Origin: Rhodanobacter sp.
Lineage (GTDB): Bacteria; Pseudomonadota; Gammaproteobacteria; Xanthomonadales; Rhodanobacteraceae
Direction: 5' to 3'
Length of the DNA stretch: 64,000 nucleotides
Assembly (NCBI GenBank): GCA_004298015.1
Contig: SCSE01000061.1
Span: 21,822 to 85,821 of the forward strand
The translations under genes and the position numbers were made by a program. Below the pieces are notes generated by a model. That model was not told the origin of the DNA and searched no databases. It saw only the letters and a list, made by a program, of their open reading frames with translations. Positions 41,985-52,109 of the stretch are shown here, in pieces. Position 1 is the stretch's first letter, and each line of letters starts with the position of its first letter.

Positions 41985-42620
41985 TCAGGGCGCGGCGGCG
42001 AAACGACCGTCGTGCAGAAACCGCGTCACCTGCTGCGCCACTTCCTGCGAAAAAAGCAGTCCGGTATGGTTTGCCTCGACCAGGCAATGGTCCGCCAGGC
42101 CGGCCAGCCGGGTTTCCTCCACCGCTACCGTGCCGTCGTGTTTTCCCTCGAGATGGCCGAGCATGGATCCCAGGCCCAATGGCATGCAGCCGGCGATCAT
42201 GCCGACCTCGCGCGGCCCGTCCCAGCGCTCGAAGCCCTGTTCCAGCAACTCCCGGTTGTGTCCCAGCAACACCTCGCCGCCACGGCCCCAGCCGGCAAAC
42301 GCCCGTGCAGCCGCACTGCCCTTCAAGGGCGAGCCGAGACAGACGATGCGTCCCGGCGGCAACCCATCCACGTCCAGACAGGCACGCAGTGCCAGCAGGC
42401 CACCCAGGCTATGGCCGACGAGGTGCACCGCCTCGGCCTGATCGGCCAACTCGACCATGCGTGCCTGCAGCCGGTCCAGAATCCGCTGCTGGGTGGCTGC
42501 CACACTCAGGTAATCGAATCGGTGAACGCGGAAATCCGCTTCTATCAGCCGACGGTGCAGCATCGACAGCGCGAAGCCGCGCATCCACAGGCCGTGCAGC
42601 AGAATCACATGATCTGGCAT
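41985..42620 (-). CDS. Alpha/beta hydrolase (lipase-like)
   Basis: ORF to 42686; start MPDHVILLHGLWMRG; nucleophile elbow VGHSLGG. Confidence 0.85.
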   Translation of the reverse strand: MPDHVILLHGLWMRGFALSMLHRRLIEADFRVHRFDYLSVAATQQRILDRLQARMVELADQAEAVHLVGHSLGGLLALRACLDVDGLPPGRIVCLGSPLKGSAAARAFAGWGRGGEVLLGHNRELLEQGFERWDGPREVGMIAGCMPLGLGSMLGHLEGKHDGTVAVEETRLAGLADHCLVEANHTGLLFSQEVAQQVTRFLHDGRFAAAP

Positions 42621-42708
42621 GGTGACGATGAGATCTGACGCGACGTGGAGATAGCGAGAATACCTCGTGCGGGAGCGCGCGGGCATGTCTCGCTGACACC
42701 CGGAATAT

Positions 42709-44481
42709 TCAGCTCGAGGCCTCTATACCGGATGCGACCTGGACGTGCAGTTCCTTCAACTGCGCCGGGCCGATCGCCGACGGCGCATCGGTCATCAAGC
42801 ACTGGGCACTGGTGGTCTTGGGGAAGGCGATCACATCGCGAATCGACTCGGTGCCAGCCATCAAGGCCGCGATGCGGTCGATACCAAAAGCGAGCCCGCC
42901 GTGCGGTGGGGCACCGAATTTCAGCGCTTTCAACAGGAAACCGAACTTGGCCTCGGCCTCTTCGACGCCGATGCCGAGCAACTCGAAAACCGTACTCTGC
43001 ATCTCAGGACGATGGATACGGATCGATCCGCCGCCAATCTCGTTGCCGTTCAGCACCATATCGTAGCCGCGGCTTACCGCGGTCGCGGCGTTGGCCCGCA
43101 GGGCGTCGATGTCGTCGACCTTCGGTGCGGTAAACGGATGATGCAGGGCGACGTAGCGAGCTGCCTCGGCATCGTATTCGAACATCGGAAAATCCGTGAC
43201 CCATAGCGGCTTCCAGCCGGCTTCAAGCAACCCTCGGTCCTTGCCGATCTTGAGCCGCAGCGCACCCATGAAGTCGCTGACCACCTTCCACGCCCCCGCG
43301 CCAAAGAACAGGATGTCGCCGCTGTGCGCGGCCGTGGAGTGCAGGATGTCCTCGAGCGCGGTATCGTCGAGAAATTTCGCCACTGGCGAACTGATGCCTT
43401 CGCGCCCCTTGGCAAGATCCTCGACCTTCAGCCAGGCCAGGCCTTTCGCGCCGTAGCGTGCGACGTATTCGGTCAGGCCGTCAATCTCCTTGCGACTGAG
43501 CGCGGCGCCACCGGGCACGCGCAACGCGGCAACGCGGCCACCGACATCGTTGGCCGGAGCGGAAAACACCTTGAATTCGACCTGCTTCACCGCCTCGGCG
43601 ATGTCGACCAGCTCCATCGCGATGCGCAGATCCGGCTTGTCCGAGCCGAAGCGGCGCATGGCCTCGGCCCAGGTCATGCGCGGGAAGACGGGATCCAGCT
43701 CGACGCCCTGCACTTCGCGGAATACATGACGGATCAACGTCTCCACGAAATCCTGTACATCGCGCTCCTCGACAAAGGCGAATTCCAGGTCGAGCTGGGT
43801 GAATTCCGGCTGCCGATCAGCGCGCAGATCCTCGTCGCGGAAACAGCGGGCGATCTGGTAGTAGCGATCGAAGCCGGCCATCATCAGGATCTGCTTGAAC
43901 AGCTGCGGCGATTGCGGCAAGGCATAGAACTGCCCGGCATGCACGCGACTGGGCACCAGGTAGTCGCGCGCACCTTCCGGCGTGGCCTTGGTCAGGATCG
44001 GCGTCTCGATATCCTGAAAGCCGCGATCGTCCAGGTAGCGTCGCAACGCCTGCACCAGGCGAATCCGCTTGCGCATCATCTGCTGCATTTCAGGGCGACG
44101 CAGATCGAGGTAGCGATAGGTCATCCGCATGTCCTCGTTCGGGCTTTCATGCAGCGCGAACGGCAAATCCCTGGCCGCGTTGAGTACCTCGACAGTCTCG
44201 GCGACCAGCTCGACCTTGCCGGTCTTCAGCTTGTCGTTGACCGCCAGACGCGCCCGCACCGTGCCACTGACCCGCAGGCAATATTCGTTGCCGATCTCGC
44301 CGGCGACAGCAAACGCCGCGGCATTGTCGCGCTCGATCACGACCTGGGCCAGGCCCTCGTGATCGCGCAGGTCCACGAACGCGACATGGCTTTGCAGTCG
44401 CAACGTGTTGACCCAGCCGCACAGGCTGACAGTCTGACCAATCAGCGATTCATCGATGAGGCCACAATAATGCGTGCGCAT
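42709..44481 (-). CDS. aspS: Aspartyl-tRNA synthetase
   Basis: ORF to 44526, start [18 protein letters not shown]; class II motifs, [16 protein letters not shown]. Confidence 0.97.
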   Translation of the reverse strand: MRTHYCGLIDESLIGQTVSLCGWVNTLRLQSHVAFVDLRDHEGLAQVVIERDNAAAFAVAGEIGNEYCLRVSGTVRARLAVNDKLKTGKVELVAETVEVLNAARDLPFALHESPNEDMRMTYRYLDLRRPEMQQMMRKRIRLVQALRRYLDDRGFQDIETPILTKATPEGARDYLVPSRVHAGQFYALPQSPQLFKQILMMAGFDRYYQIARCFRDEDLRADRQPEFTQLDLEFAFVEERDVQDFVETLIRHVFREVQGVELDPVFPRMTWAEAMRRFGSDKPDLRIAMELVDIAEAVKQVEFKVFSAPANDVGGRVAALRVPGGAALSRKEIDGLTEYVARYGAKGLAWLKVEDLAKGREGISSPVAKFLDDTALEDILHSTAAHSGDILFFGAGAWKVVSDFMGALRLKIGKDRGLLEAGWKPLWVTDFPMFEYDAEAARYVALHHPFTAPKVDDIDALRANAATAVSRGYDMVLNGNEIGGGSIRIHRPEMQSTVFELLGIGVEEAEAKFGFLLKALKFGAPPHGGLAFGIDRIAALMAGTESIRDVIAFPKTTSAQCLMTDAPSAIGPAQLKELHVQVASGIEASS

Positions 44482-44564
44482 GCGTTGACAACTCCGGGCC
44501 GCCGCAACGGCAGAAACCAATGGCAAAGACCGGGAATGTTACCACTGCACAGCGGCAACAACGA

Positions 44565-44918
44565 TCAGTCGGCACTGCCCGATTTGGTGGATGACGAACC
44601 GGCGGCGGGGGCAGCCGGAGCTGCGGCGACGGCCGGTGCCGGTGCCGGTGCGGGTGCTGCCGCTGCCGCTGGCTTGTCGCTTGCCGCCGGGGCCGAGGCT
44701 CCCGCATCGCCCGCGAGATTGCGCTTCTTGTCGCCATCCTTCTTGAAATCGGTCTCGTACCAGCCGCTGCCCGCAAGACGAAACGAAGGGGCTGTCACCT
44801 GACGGGCTATTTCCGGCTTTTCGCAAACCGGACAGAGCCGTGGATCCGGGTCCGAAAGCTTCTGCAAACGGTCAAACTGGTGGCCACAAGCGCGGCAAAC
44901 GTAGGCATAAATGGGCAT
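44565..44918 (-). CDS. FmdB/CxxC zinc-ribbon regulatory-type protein with Ala/Pro-rich tail
   Basis: 117 aa; MPIYAYVCRACGHQFDRLQKLSDPDPRLCPVCEKPE. Confidence 0.9.
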   Translation of the reverse strand: MPIYAYVCRACGHQFDRLQKLSDPDPRLCPVCEKPEIARQVTAPSFRLAGSGWYETDFKKDGDKKRNLAGDAGASAPAASDKPAAAAAPAPAPAPAVAAAPAAPAAGSSSTKSGSAD

Positions 44919-45215
44919 GAGGGCTATTTCGAGGCGTTACACGGCGCCATTCAGGCCGCCAAGTATGGCGGCTGCGAAGCGGATTTCAAATGGCTGTGCC
45001 GATGATGATACGGACTATTGGCTGACGCTTTGTCACGGCCGCCACGCCCGTCGATTGTAAAAAATTTGTTGACACATGAATTGGCCTGTGACTACCTTCG
45101 ACATGAAGGACACGTGACACGGGGCATCAAATATGGTGACGGTGCGCGCAATCGATTGCACGGAATAGTAGTAGCAGAGCACACACATCATCGAATTCAA
45201 GGGGAGAGTTGTCGC

Positions 45216-47633
45216 ATGTCTGTAAACAAGTTTTCGACACATACCATCATCGCAGCCGCGATCATGCTGGCGCTGTCCCAGGCAGCATACGCCCAGGATA
45301 CCAGCGCCCAGCCGAGCAAGAAAAAAACGGTCAGCATGCAGACCGTGGTGGTCACCGGCACCCGCGCGTTCGACCGTACCGAGGCCGACTCGCTGGCGCC
45401 GATCGACGTCTTGACACCGAAGGACCTGCAAAGCACGGGTGCCACCAGCCTGGCCACAGCCTTGCGCGTACTGCTGCCATCGTTCAACTTTCCGCAGCCA
45501 TCGATTACCGATGGTACCGACGCAACCCAGCCGGCGCAGTTGCGCGGCCTGTCGCCTGACCAGACACTGGTGCTGATCAACGGCAAGCGCCAGCACTCCA
45601 CCTCGATCGTCAACGTCAACGGTTCGCTCGGCCGCGGCTCCTCGCCGGTCGACATCAACGCGATTCCGATCAACGCCATCGACCATGTCGAGGTGCTGCG
45701 TGATGGTGCGGCGGCGCAGTACGGCTCCGATGCCATCGCTGGCGTGATCAACATCATCCTCAAGGGTGGCAGCAAGCATGGCTCGGCCAGCGTCACCGGC
45801 GGCCAGTACAGCAAGGGCGACGGCACCACCTGGCAAGGCGGCGCCGACGGCGGCTTTGCGCTCGGCAAGAAGGGCTGGGTTCACATCGCGGTCGATGCCA
45901 GCCATCAGGATCCGACCAACAGCGCCGGCCCGGATACCCGCATCTACAACGGCACAGTGGCGCCGACCAATGGCCAGGTCACCTTCCACTACGGCCTGCC
46001 GGCGACCCGGGTGAAGCAAGCCGCGATCAACATGCAGTACGACCTGACGCCGGATGCGCAGCTTTATGCGTTCAGCCTGTTCAACAAGCACGACGTATCC
46101 GCCGGCGGCTACTACCGCTCCTTCAATCAGTTCGGCGTACCCGGCACAACCAACTATCACCCGGGCGCCGCGGCGACCTACCCGCTTGGCTTCCTGCCGA
46201 TGGAGAACAGCGCCATCCGCGACGACTCCGAGGTGCTCGGCGTACGTGGCAAGGTGGCTGGCTGGCATTACGACGTCAGCGCGAATACCGGCGGCAACCA
46301 CTGGAAGCTCAATACCAGCAACACCTACAACTATTCGCTGGATCCGAATTCGCCGACCCGGTTCTATATCGGCACGCTGACCAATCGGCAAAACCTGCTG
46401 AACGCCGACTTCAGCAAAAACTACGCCGTCAGCGGCATGAGCAGTCCGCTGACCGTGGCCTGGGGCCTGGAGTACCGCAAGGAAGACTTCACCATCAAGC
46501 ACGGTGACGCAGCCTCCTACGCCGGTGCCGGCGCCCAGGTATTCCCGGGCTACCAGCCCAGCGATGCCGGCACCCACTCGCGCAACAACCGTTCGGTCTA
46601 CGTCGATCTTGAAGGCGACATCACCTACAAGTTCTCCGCTGGCCTGGCAGCACGCAACGAGCATTACAGCGACTTCGGCAACACCACCTCGGTGAAGGCC
46701 TCCGGCCGCTACGCGTTTACCGACTCACTGGCCCTGCGTGGCACCGCGTCCAACGGTTTCCGTGCACCGTCACTGCAGCAGCAGTTCTACTCCAGCACCG
46801 CGACCAACTTCCTCAACCTCAACGGCACCACCATCCCGGTCCAGGTGCGCACCTTCCCGGTCAACGATCCAGCGGCAAGGGCCCTGGGTTCGCAGCCACT
46901 GAAGCCCGAGAAGTCGCGCAACTACAGCATCGGCCTGGTGTTCACGCCGATCAATGGGCTGTACGCCACCCTCGACCTGTATCGCATCGATATCGACAAC
47001 CGCATCATTCTCAGCGGCAACCTGGTCGGTGCAGCCGTAACCAACTACCTGACTTCCGTCGGCATCCCCGACGTAGGTGGTGGACGCTTCTTCACCAATG
47101 CCGTAAATACGCGTACCGACGGCGCCGACCTGGTCGCCACCTACCCGGTCAACCTGCAGGACTCCACCCTCAAGCTGACCGGTGGCTTCAACTACAACAA
47201 GACCACGATCCGCTCGATCGCACCCAACCCGACACAGCTGGGTCTGGCCGGCCTGACCCTGCCGATCATCGACAACGTCGAACAGGGCCGCATCACCAAG
47301 GGCTCGCCGCGCAGCAAGTCGTTTGTGGCTGCGGACTGGACCATCAGCAACTGGCAGGTGCATACCCAGCTGACCCGCTACGGACAGTGGACGGACTACA
47401 GCAACACACCAGCCGATAACCAGACGTATGCAGCACGTTTCCTGCTGGATGCCTCGGTGGGCTACAACTGGAACGACTGGACCTTCACCCTGGGTGCGAA
47501 CAATCTCACCGACACCTACCCCGAGAAGAATTCGCCGGCTACCAACTACCACGGCATCTTCCCGTATCCGAACTCGTCGCCGTTCGGCTTCAGTGGCGCC
47601 TACTACTACGGCACGGTTGCTTACCACTGGTAA
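45216..47633 (+). CDS. TonB-dependent receptor (tandem copy 1)
   Basis: ORF 45018..47633, start MSVNKFSTHTIIAAA; plug domain QTVVVTGTRAFDRTEADSLAPIDVL; barrel ends TVAYHW. Confidence 0.92.
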   Translation: MSVNKFSTHTIIAAAIMLALSQAAYAQDTSAQPSKKKTVSMQTVVVTGTRAFDRTEADSLAPIDVLTPKDLQSTGATSLATALRVLLPSFNFPQPSITDGTDATQPAQLRGLSPDQTLVLINGKRQHSTSIVNVNGSLGRGSSPVDINAIPINAIDHVEVLRDGAAAQYGSDAIAGVINIILKGGSKHGSASVTGGQYSKGDGTTWQGGADGGFALGKKGWVHIAVDASHQDPTNSAGPDTRIYNGTVAPTNGQVTFHYGLPATRVKQAAINMQYDLTPDAQLYAFSLFNKHDVSAGGYYRSFNQFGVPGTTNYHPGAAATYPLGFLPMENSAIRDDSEVLGVRGKVAGWHYDVSANTGGNHWKLNTSNTYNYSLDPNSPTRFYIGTLTNRQNLLNADFSKNYAVSGMSSPLTVAWGLEYRKEDFTIKHGDAASYAGAGAQVFPGYQPSDAGTHSRNNRSVYVDLEGDITYKFSAGLAARNEHYSDFGNTTSVKASGRYAFTDSLALRGTASNGFRAPSLQQQFYSSTATNFLNLNGTTIPVQVRTFPVNDPAARALGSQPLKPEKSRNYSIGLVFTPINGLYATLDLYRIDIDNRIILSGNLVGAAVTNYLTSVGIPDVGGGRFFTNAVNTRTDGADLVATYPVNLQDSTLKLTGGFNYNKTTIRSIAPNPTQLGLAGLTLPIIDNVEQGRITKGSPRSKSFVAADWTISNWQVHTQLTRYGQWTDYSNTPADNQTYAARFLLDASVGYNWNDWTFTLGANNLTDTYPEKNSPATNYHGIFPYPNSSPFGFSGAYYYGTVAYHW

Positions 47634-47701
47634 ACGGGTAACGTGGGCAATGCCGGGGCGCCGGCGCCATCTTCCGCCCCGCAAACGCGTTCAAGGCTCC
47701 A

Positions 47702-47736
47702 AAAAAAAACCTGCCGCTTTGGCAGGTTTTTTTTGC
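47702..47736 (+). terminator. Terminator between tandem TonB-dependent receptors
   Basis: A-run, AACCTGCC-GCTT-TGGCAGGTT, T-run; bidirectional-looking. Confidence 0.85.
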
Positions 47737-48004
47737 CTGGAGGCGGTTATTGCATTGCAAAAAAAAGCAAAAGCACTTTTTTCTGAACCGGCGCCATGGC
47801 AGGAAACCCGCCCCACACAATGACTTTTCGGGCCCAGATCGAGGCTATGTGACAACTTGTTGTCAGACTAAAGTCGATATATTGACGCAAGGCAGCATTT
47901 AACTTAGCTTTAATCCAGCGCGGACAGGGGGGGTGCATTCCGCGACGCAAGTTCCAACTGTCCTATTGACTTTTTACCAACGCTGTTTCCCCGGGGACCA
48001 CCTG

Positions 48005-50458
48005 ATGACAAACCGTTTTGCGCGCCGCCCGCTGGCTGCCGCCATGCTTCCTCTTCTGAGCGCGAGCCTGATACTGGTCGCGGCCACGGCCAGCGCCGCC
48101 GATACCACGCCTGCATCCACCACCAAGAACACCAAGCAGTTGCAGCAGGTGGTGGTTACCGGCACCCGCGCCAGCAATCGCACCGTTGCCGAATCGCTTT
48201 CGCCAATCGACGTGCTGACACCGGCCGACCTTACCGCCAGCGGCAGCACCGACCTGGCCAGTGCACTGAGCAGCCTGCTGCCCTCGCTGGACTTCCCACG
48301 CCCGGCCATCAATGACGGCAATGATGCAATCCGGCCCGCCACCCTGCGCGGACTCTCTCCCGACGATGTGCTGGTGCTGGTCGACGGCAAGCGTTATCAC
48401 ACCACCAGCCTGGTCAACTACAACCCGTCGGTGGGACGTGGTTCGGCGCCGGTCGATCTGAACTCGATCCCCATTTCGGCCATCGACCATATCGAAGTAC
48501 TACGTGATGGCGCCGCGGCACAATACGGTTCCGACGCCATCGCCGGTGTCATCAATGTCGTGCTCAAGCATGGCAGCCGCAAGGGCAACAACAGCGTCAG
48601 CGTCACCGGCGGCATCATGGATCGCGGCGATGGTGCGCGAAACGGTATCCAGGGATCGGTCGGCATCCCGCTCGGTGGTACCGACGGCGGCGGTAATTCC
48701 CCCGGCTGGGCCAGGCTGGCATGGAACTACCAGGACAGCATGGCCACCAACCGCGCGGCCAATACCGACAAGTCCACCGCGCTGGCACCCAACAAGAGCG
48801 TGATCCCCTACGAGCGTTACGGCGACCCGGCCGTGGTCACGCGCCAGGCGCTGGTCAATTTCGGCTACAACCTGACACCGGATGTCGAACTTTACGGCTA
48901 CCTCAACATCGGCCGGCGCGACGTGACGTCCAACGGCTACTACCGCCGCTGGTTCCAGACCCGCAACGTGCCGGAGGTCTACCCCAACGGTTTCCTGCCG
49001 CAGATCGTCAATCACAGCAACGACTATGCCGGCGTGCTGGGACTGAAGGGCAAGACCGCCGGCAACTGGCACTGGGACCTTTCCGGTGATTACGGTGAAA
49101 ACATCCTGGTGTTCGACATCCAGAACACCATCAATACCAACCTCTACTACAGCACCGGTCATTCGCCGACCTATTTCCACGCCGGCACGTTCCGCAACAA
49201 GCAGGGCGTGGTCAATCTCGACCTCAACAAGGAATACAACTGGGGCTTCCTGCCGAACCCGGTAACCGTGGCTTTCGGCGCTGAATATCGCAAGGAACAG
49301 TATGTCATCGGTGCCGGTGAACCGGACTCGTATTTCCTGAACCCCAACACCGTCGTTCCCGGCTCCGTCACCCCGAGCAATCCTTCCGGCACGCCCTACC
49401 CGGGCGGCTCGCAAGTGTTCCCGGGGCTGACGCCGCAAGTGGCCGGCAGTTTCAACCGGCATAGCGAAGCAGGGTACGTCGACCTGGAGACCGACCTCAG
49501 CGACAAGCTCTCCGCGGGCGTGGCGGCCCGTGTCGAGCACTACAGCGATGCCGGCTCCACCCGTTCGGGCAAACTCTCGGCGCGTTACCAGCTCACCGAC
49601 ACCTTTGCCTTGCGTGGCACCATTTCCAACGGATTCCGCGCGCCATCGCTGGCCCAGCAGAACTACGAATCCGTGGTTACGCTGCCGCAGGCGGGCAAGC
49701 TGATCCAGGTCGGCACCTTCCGCACCTCCGATCCGGTGGCCATCTCGCTCGGCGCCAAGCCGTTGAAGCCGGAAAAGTCGACCAACTACGGTTTCGGTGC
49801 GGTATGGCAGCCGACCAACAACTTCAATGCCACGCTCGACGTCTACCAGATCCGTATCGGCAACCAGATCCTGTACTCCGACCAGATTGCGGTCAGCGTT
49901 CCGAACAGCCAGGTCCAGGCTGCCCAGTTCTTCGTCAACGGCGCCACCACCCGCACCCGCGGTGTCGACCTGATCACCAACTACCGGATGGATCTTAACG
50001 ACTACGGCAGGCTCAACCTGACCTTCAGCGGCAACTACAACAAGACCGATATCCTGAATGTCTCGACCCCGGCGTTCGGGCGTGCAAGCCAGGGGCTGCT
50101 GACGGTATCGACGCCACACACCAAGTATGTGTTCACCTCGGACTGGATGATCAAGGCCTTCTCGGTGCACGCCAACCTGACCCGCTACGGTTCGGTGACG
50201 CGCCTGGGCGACACCCCGGGACCCACCCAGGACCAGACCTTCGCCGCCCGCTGGCTGCTCGATCTGTCCGCGAGCTACAACCTGGATGCATGGACCTTCA
50301 CACTCGGTGCGGACAACCTCACCAACCAGTATCCGACCAAGGTTGCGTTCAACGACAATGCCTACGAGGATGCCTACGACGGCCTGCAATACTCACCGCT
50401 GTCGCCATTCGGCATGAACGGTCGCTACTGGTACGGCAGGATCACCTACCACTTCTGA
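48005..50458 (+). CDS. TonB-dependent receptor (tandem copy 2)
   Basis: ORF 47933..50458, start MTNRFARRPLAAAMLP; VVVTGTRASNRTVAESLSPIDVL; barrel ends RITYHF. Confidence 0.92.
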   Translation: MTNRFARRPLAAAMLPLLSASLILVAATASAADTTPASTTKNTKQLQQVVVTGTRASNRTVAESLSPIDVLTPADLTASGSTDLASALSSLLPSLDFPRPAINDGNDAIRPATLRGLSPDDVLVLVDGKRYHTTSLVNYNPSVGRGSAPVDLNSIPISAIDHIEVLRDGAAAQYGSDAIAGVINVVLKHGSRKGNNSVSVTGGIMDRGDGARNGIQGSVGIPLGGTDGGGNSPGWARLAWNYQDSMATNRAANTDKSTALAPNKSVIPYERYGDPAVVTRQALVNFGYNLTPDVELYGYLNIGRRDVTSNGYYRRWFQTRNVPEVYPNGFLPQIVNHSNDYAGVLGLKGKTAGNWHWDLSGDYGENILVFDIQNTINTNLYYSTGHSPTYFHAGTFRNKQGVVNLDLNKEYNWGFLPNPVTVAFGAEYRKEQYVIGAGEPDSYFLNPNTVVPGSVTPSNPSGTPYPGGSQVFPGLTPQVAGSFNRHSEAGYVDLETDLSDKLSAGVAARVEHYSDAGSTRSGKLSARYQLTDTFALRGTISNGFRAPSLAQQNYESVVTLPQAGKLIQVGTFRTSDPVAISLGAKPLKPEKSTNYGFGAVWQPTNNFNATLDVYQIRIGNQILYSDQIAVSVPNSQVQAAQFFVNGATTRTRGVDLITNYRMDLNDYGRLNLTFSGNYNKTDILNVSTPAFGRASQGLLTVSTPHTKYVFTSDWMIKAFSVHANLTRYGSVTRLGDTPGPTQDQTFAARWLLDLSASYNLDAWTFTLGADNLTNQYPTKVAFNDNAYEDAYDGLQYSPLSPFGMNGRYWYGRITYHF

Positions 50459-50720
50459 TGGTCTCGAGTCCGCCGCTCCGGCAACCACCGGAGCGACGGA
50501 CTTGCTCGATACCGCCGATCGCAACGGCGCCGGATCAGACAGCCCGTCAGCGGGGTAGCGGTGAACGGTGCATGTCCGTTCAGTACCCGCGCAACATACT
50601 GGCACAAGCCTCCCAGAACCCAGGCCGGGCCGGCCGTTGCCTGACCGCCCCCGATGCGGCCTTGATCCTCCTGAAATGGTAGCCTCCGAAGCCTTCCCGG
50701 GCTTCGCACACGGACCGAAC

Positions 50721-51959
50721 ATGCTGCGCAACCTGCGTCCAATCACCTCGCTGCTCGTCGGCGCGGCACTGCTGTTGCTGGGCGTGGGACTGTTGACGAC
50801 CCTGATCCCGCTGCGTGGCCGCGCATTGGGTTTTTCGACCACCATGCTAGGCGCGCTTACCTCGGCGTATTACGCCGGCTATTTTGTCGGCACCTTCACT
50901 CTGCCGCCGCTGATCCAGCGGATCGGCCATATCCGTGCGTTCGCGTTCTGTACCGCGTCCGTGGCTTGCCTGGTATTGCTGCATGCACTGAGCAGCAACC
51001 CCTGGCTGTGGCTGCTGCTGCGGTTGCTGGCAGGGATATCGCTGGTCGGGCTGTATGCGATCATCGAGAGCTGGCTGAACGCACAAACCGAGCCGGCCCG
51101 ACGCGGCACCGTGTTCGCGATCTACATGATGGTCAACCTCGGCTCGCTGGCGCTGGCCCAGCAGTTGCTGCGCATCCCGGGGCAATCGTTCGTGCTGTTT
51201 ATCGTCGTCGCCCTGCTGGTGTGCGCCGCCACCTTGCCGGTGGTCGCCACCCGTCAGGCACAGCCCGGCTTGCAACCGGTGCCCCGCTTGCAACTGAAGC
51301 GACTGTACGCACTTGCGCCTACGGCCGGCGCCGGCGCGCTGCTGTCAGGGTTGGCGATGGGTGCCTTCTGGGGCCTGCTGCCGGTGTATGCACGCGGGCA
51401 GGGTTTTGGCCTGACCCAGGTGGGCACCTACATGAGCGTGGCGATCCTCGGTGGGGCGGCACTGCAATGGCCGGTCGGTCGGTGGTCCGATCGACATGAC
51501 CGGCGCATCGCCCTGGCGGTGGTCTGTGCGCTTGCTACGGCACTGGCACTACTGCAACTGGGGATGGCGCAATGGCATGGCGCGATGATTGCGCTGATTT
51601 TTCTCTACGGTGGCCTCACCTTCGCTGTCTACCCGATCGTGGTGGCACACTTGGTGGATCACCTGTCGCCGGATGAGCTGCTTTCGGCCAGCAGTAGCGT
51701 GCTGCTGATCTACGGTGTCGGCTCGGCGATCGGTCCGATCGCCGCCGGTGCGCTGATGTCGAGCCTCGGCCCCGGCTCGCTGTTCGGCTGGTTTGCACTG
51801 ACCCAGGCCTTGCTGGCCGTCTATGCGGCATACCGCTATTGGCATTTTTACCGCACCCAGTCGACCGACGCCAATTTCCGCATGATGCTGCGTACCACCC
51901 CGGCAGCGTTCGACATGCTGCCGGAAACAGAAATGGAACCACCGACCGAGCCACACTGA
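50721..51959 (+). CDS. MFS transporter (YcaD-like)
   Basis: ORF 50568..51959, start MLRNLRPITSLLVGAALLLLG; 12-TM MFS-like; LGALTSAYYAGYFVG. Confidence 0.85.
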   Translation: MLRNLRPITSLLVGAALLLLGVGLLTTLIPLRGRALGFSTTMLGALTSAYYAGYFVGTFTLPPLIQRIGHIRAFAFCTASVACLVLLHALSSNPWLWLLLRLLAGISLVGLYAIIESWLNAQTEPARRGTVFAIYMMVNLGSLALAQQLLRIPGQSFVLFIVVALLVCAATLPVVATRQAQPGLQPVPRLQLKRLYALAPTAGAGALLSGLAMGAFWGLLPVYARGQGFGLTQVGTYMSVAILGGAALQWPVGRWSDRHDRRIALAVVCALATALALLQLGMAQWHGAMIALIFLYGGLTFAVYPIVVAHLVDHLSPDELLSASSSVLLIYGVGSAIGPIAAGALMSSLGPGSLFGWFALTQALLAVYAAYRYWHFYRTQSTDANFRMMLRTTPAAFDMLPETEMEPPTEPH

Positions 51960-51961
51960 GC

Positions 51962-52069
51962 GGCGGAGAAAAATCGCTCGCCCACGGCGATCGCCGTGAG
52001 ACGCCCGGGTCGGCGGCGCGCTGCAGGAAAGTCCGGGACCTTTGGCCGACCAAACTCAACGAATTTTCC
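51962..52069. repeat. Small dispersed palindromic element, copy 2
   Basis: GGCGGAGAAAAATCGCTCGCC ... CGAATTTTCC; first 60 nt similar to 26876 onward. Confidence 0.45.
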
Positions 52070-52109
52070 CACAACGCGCGTGGGATCCTGTCGGACCTTG
52101 CTCCGCGGG

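Noticed and set aside
48500-50389. 629-aa minus-strand ORF antisense to second tandem receptor
   Set aside because: Antisense artefact, no motifs
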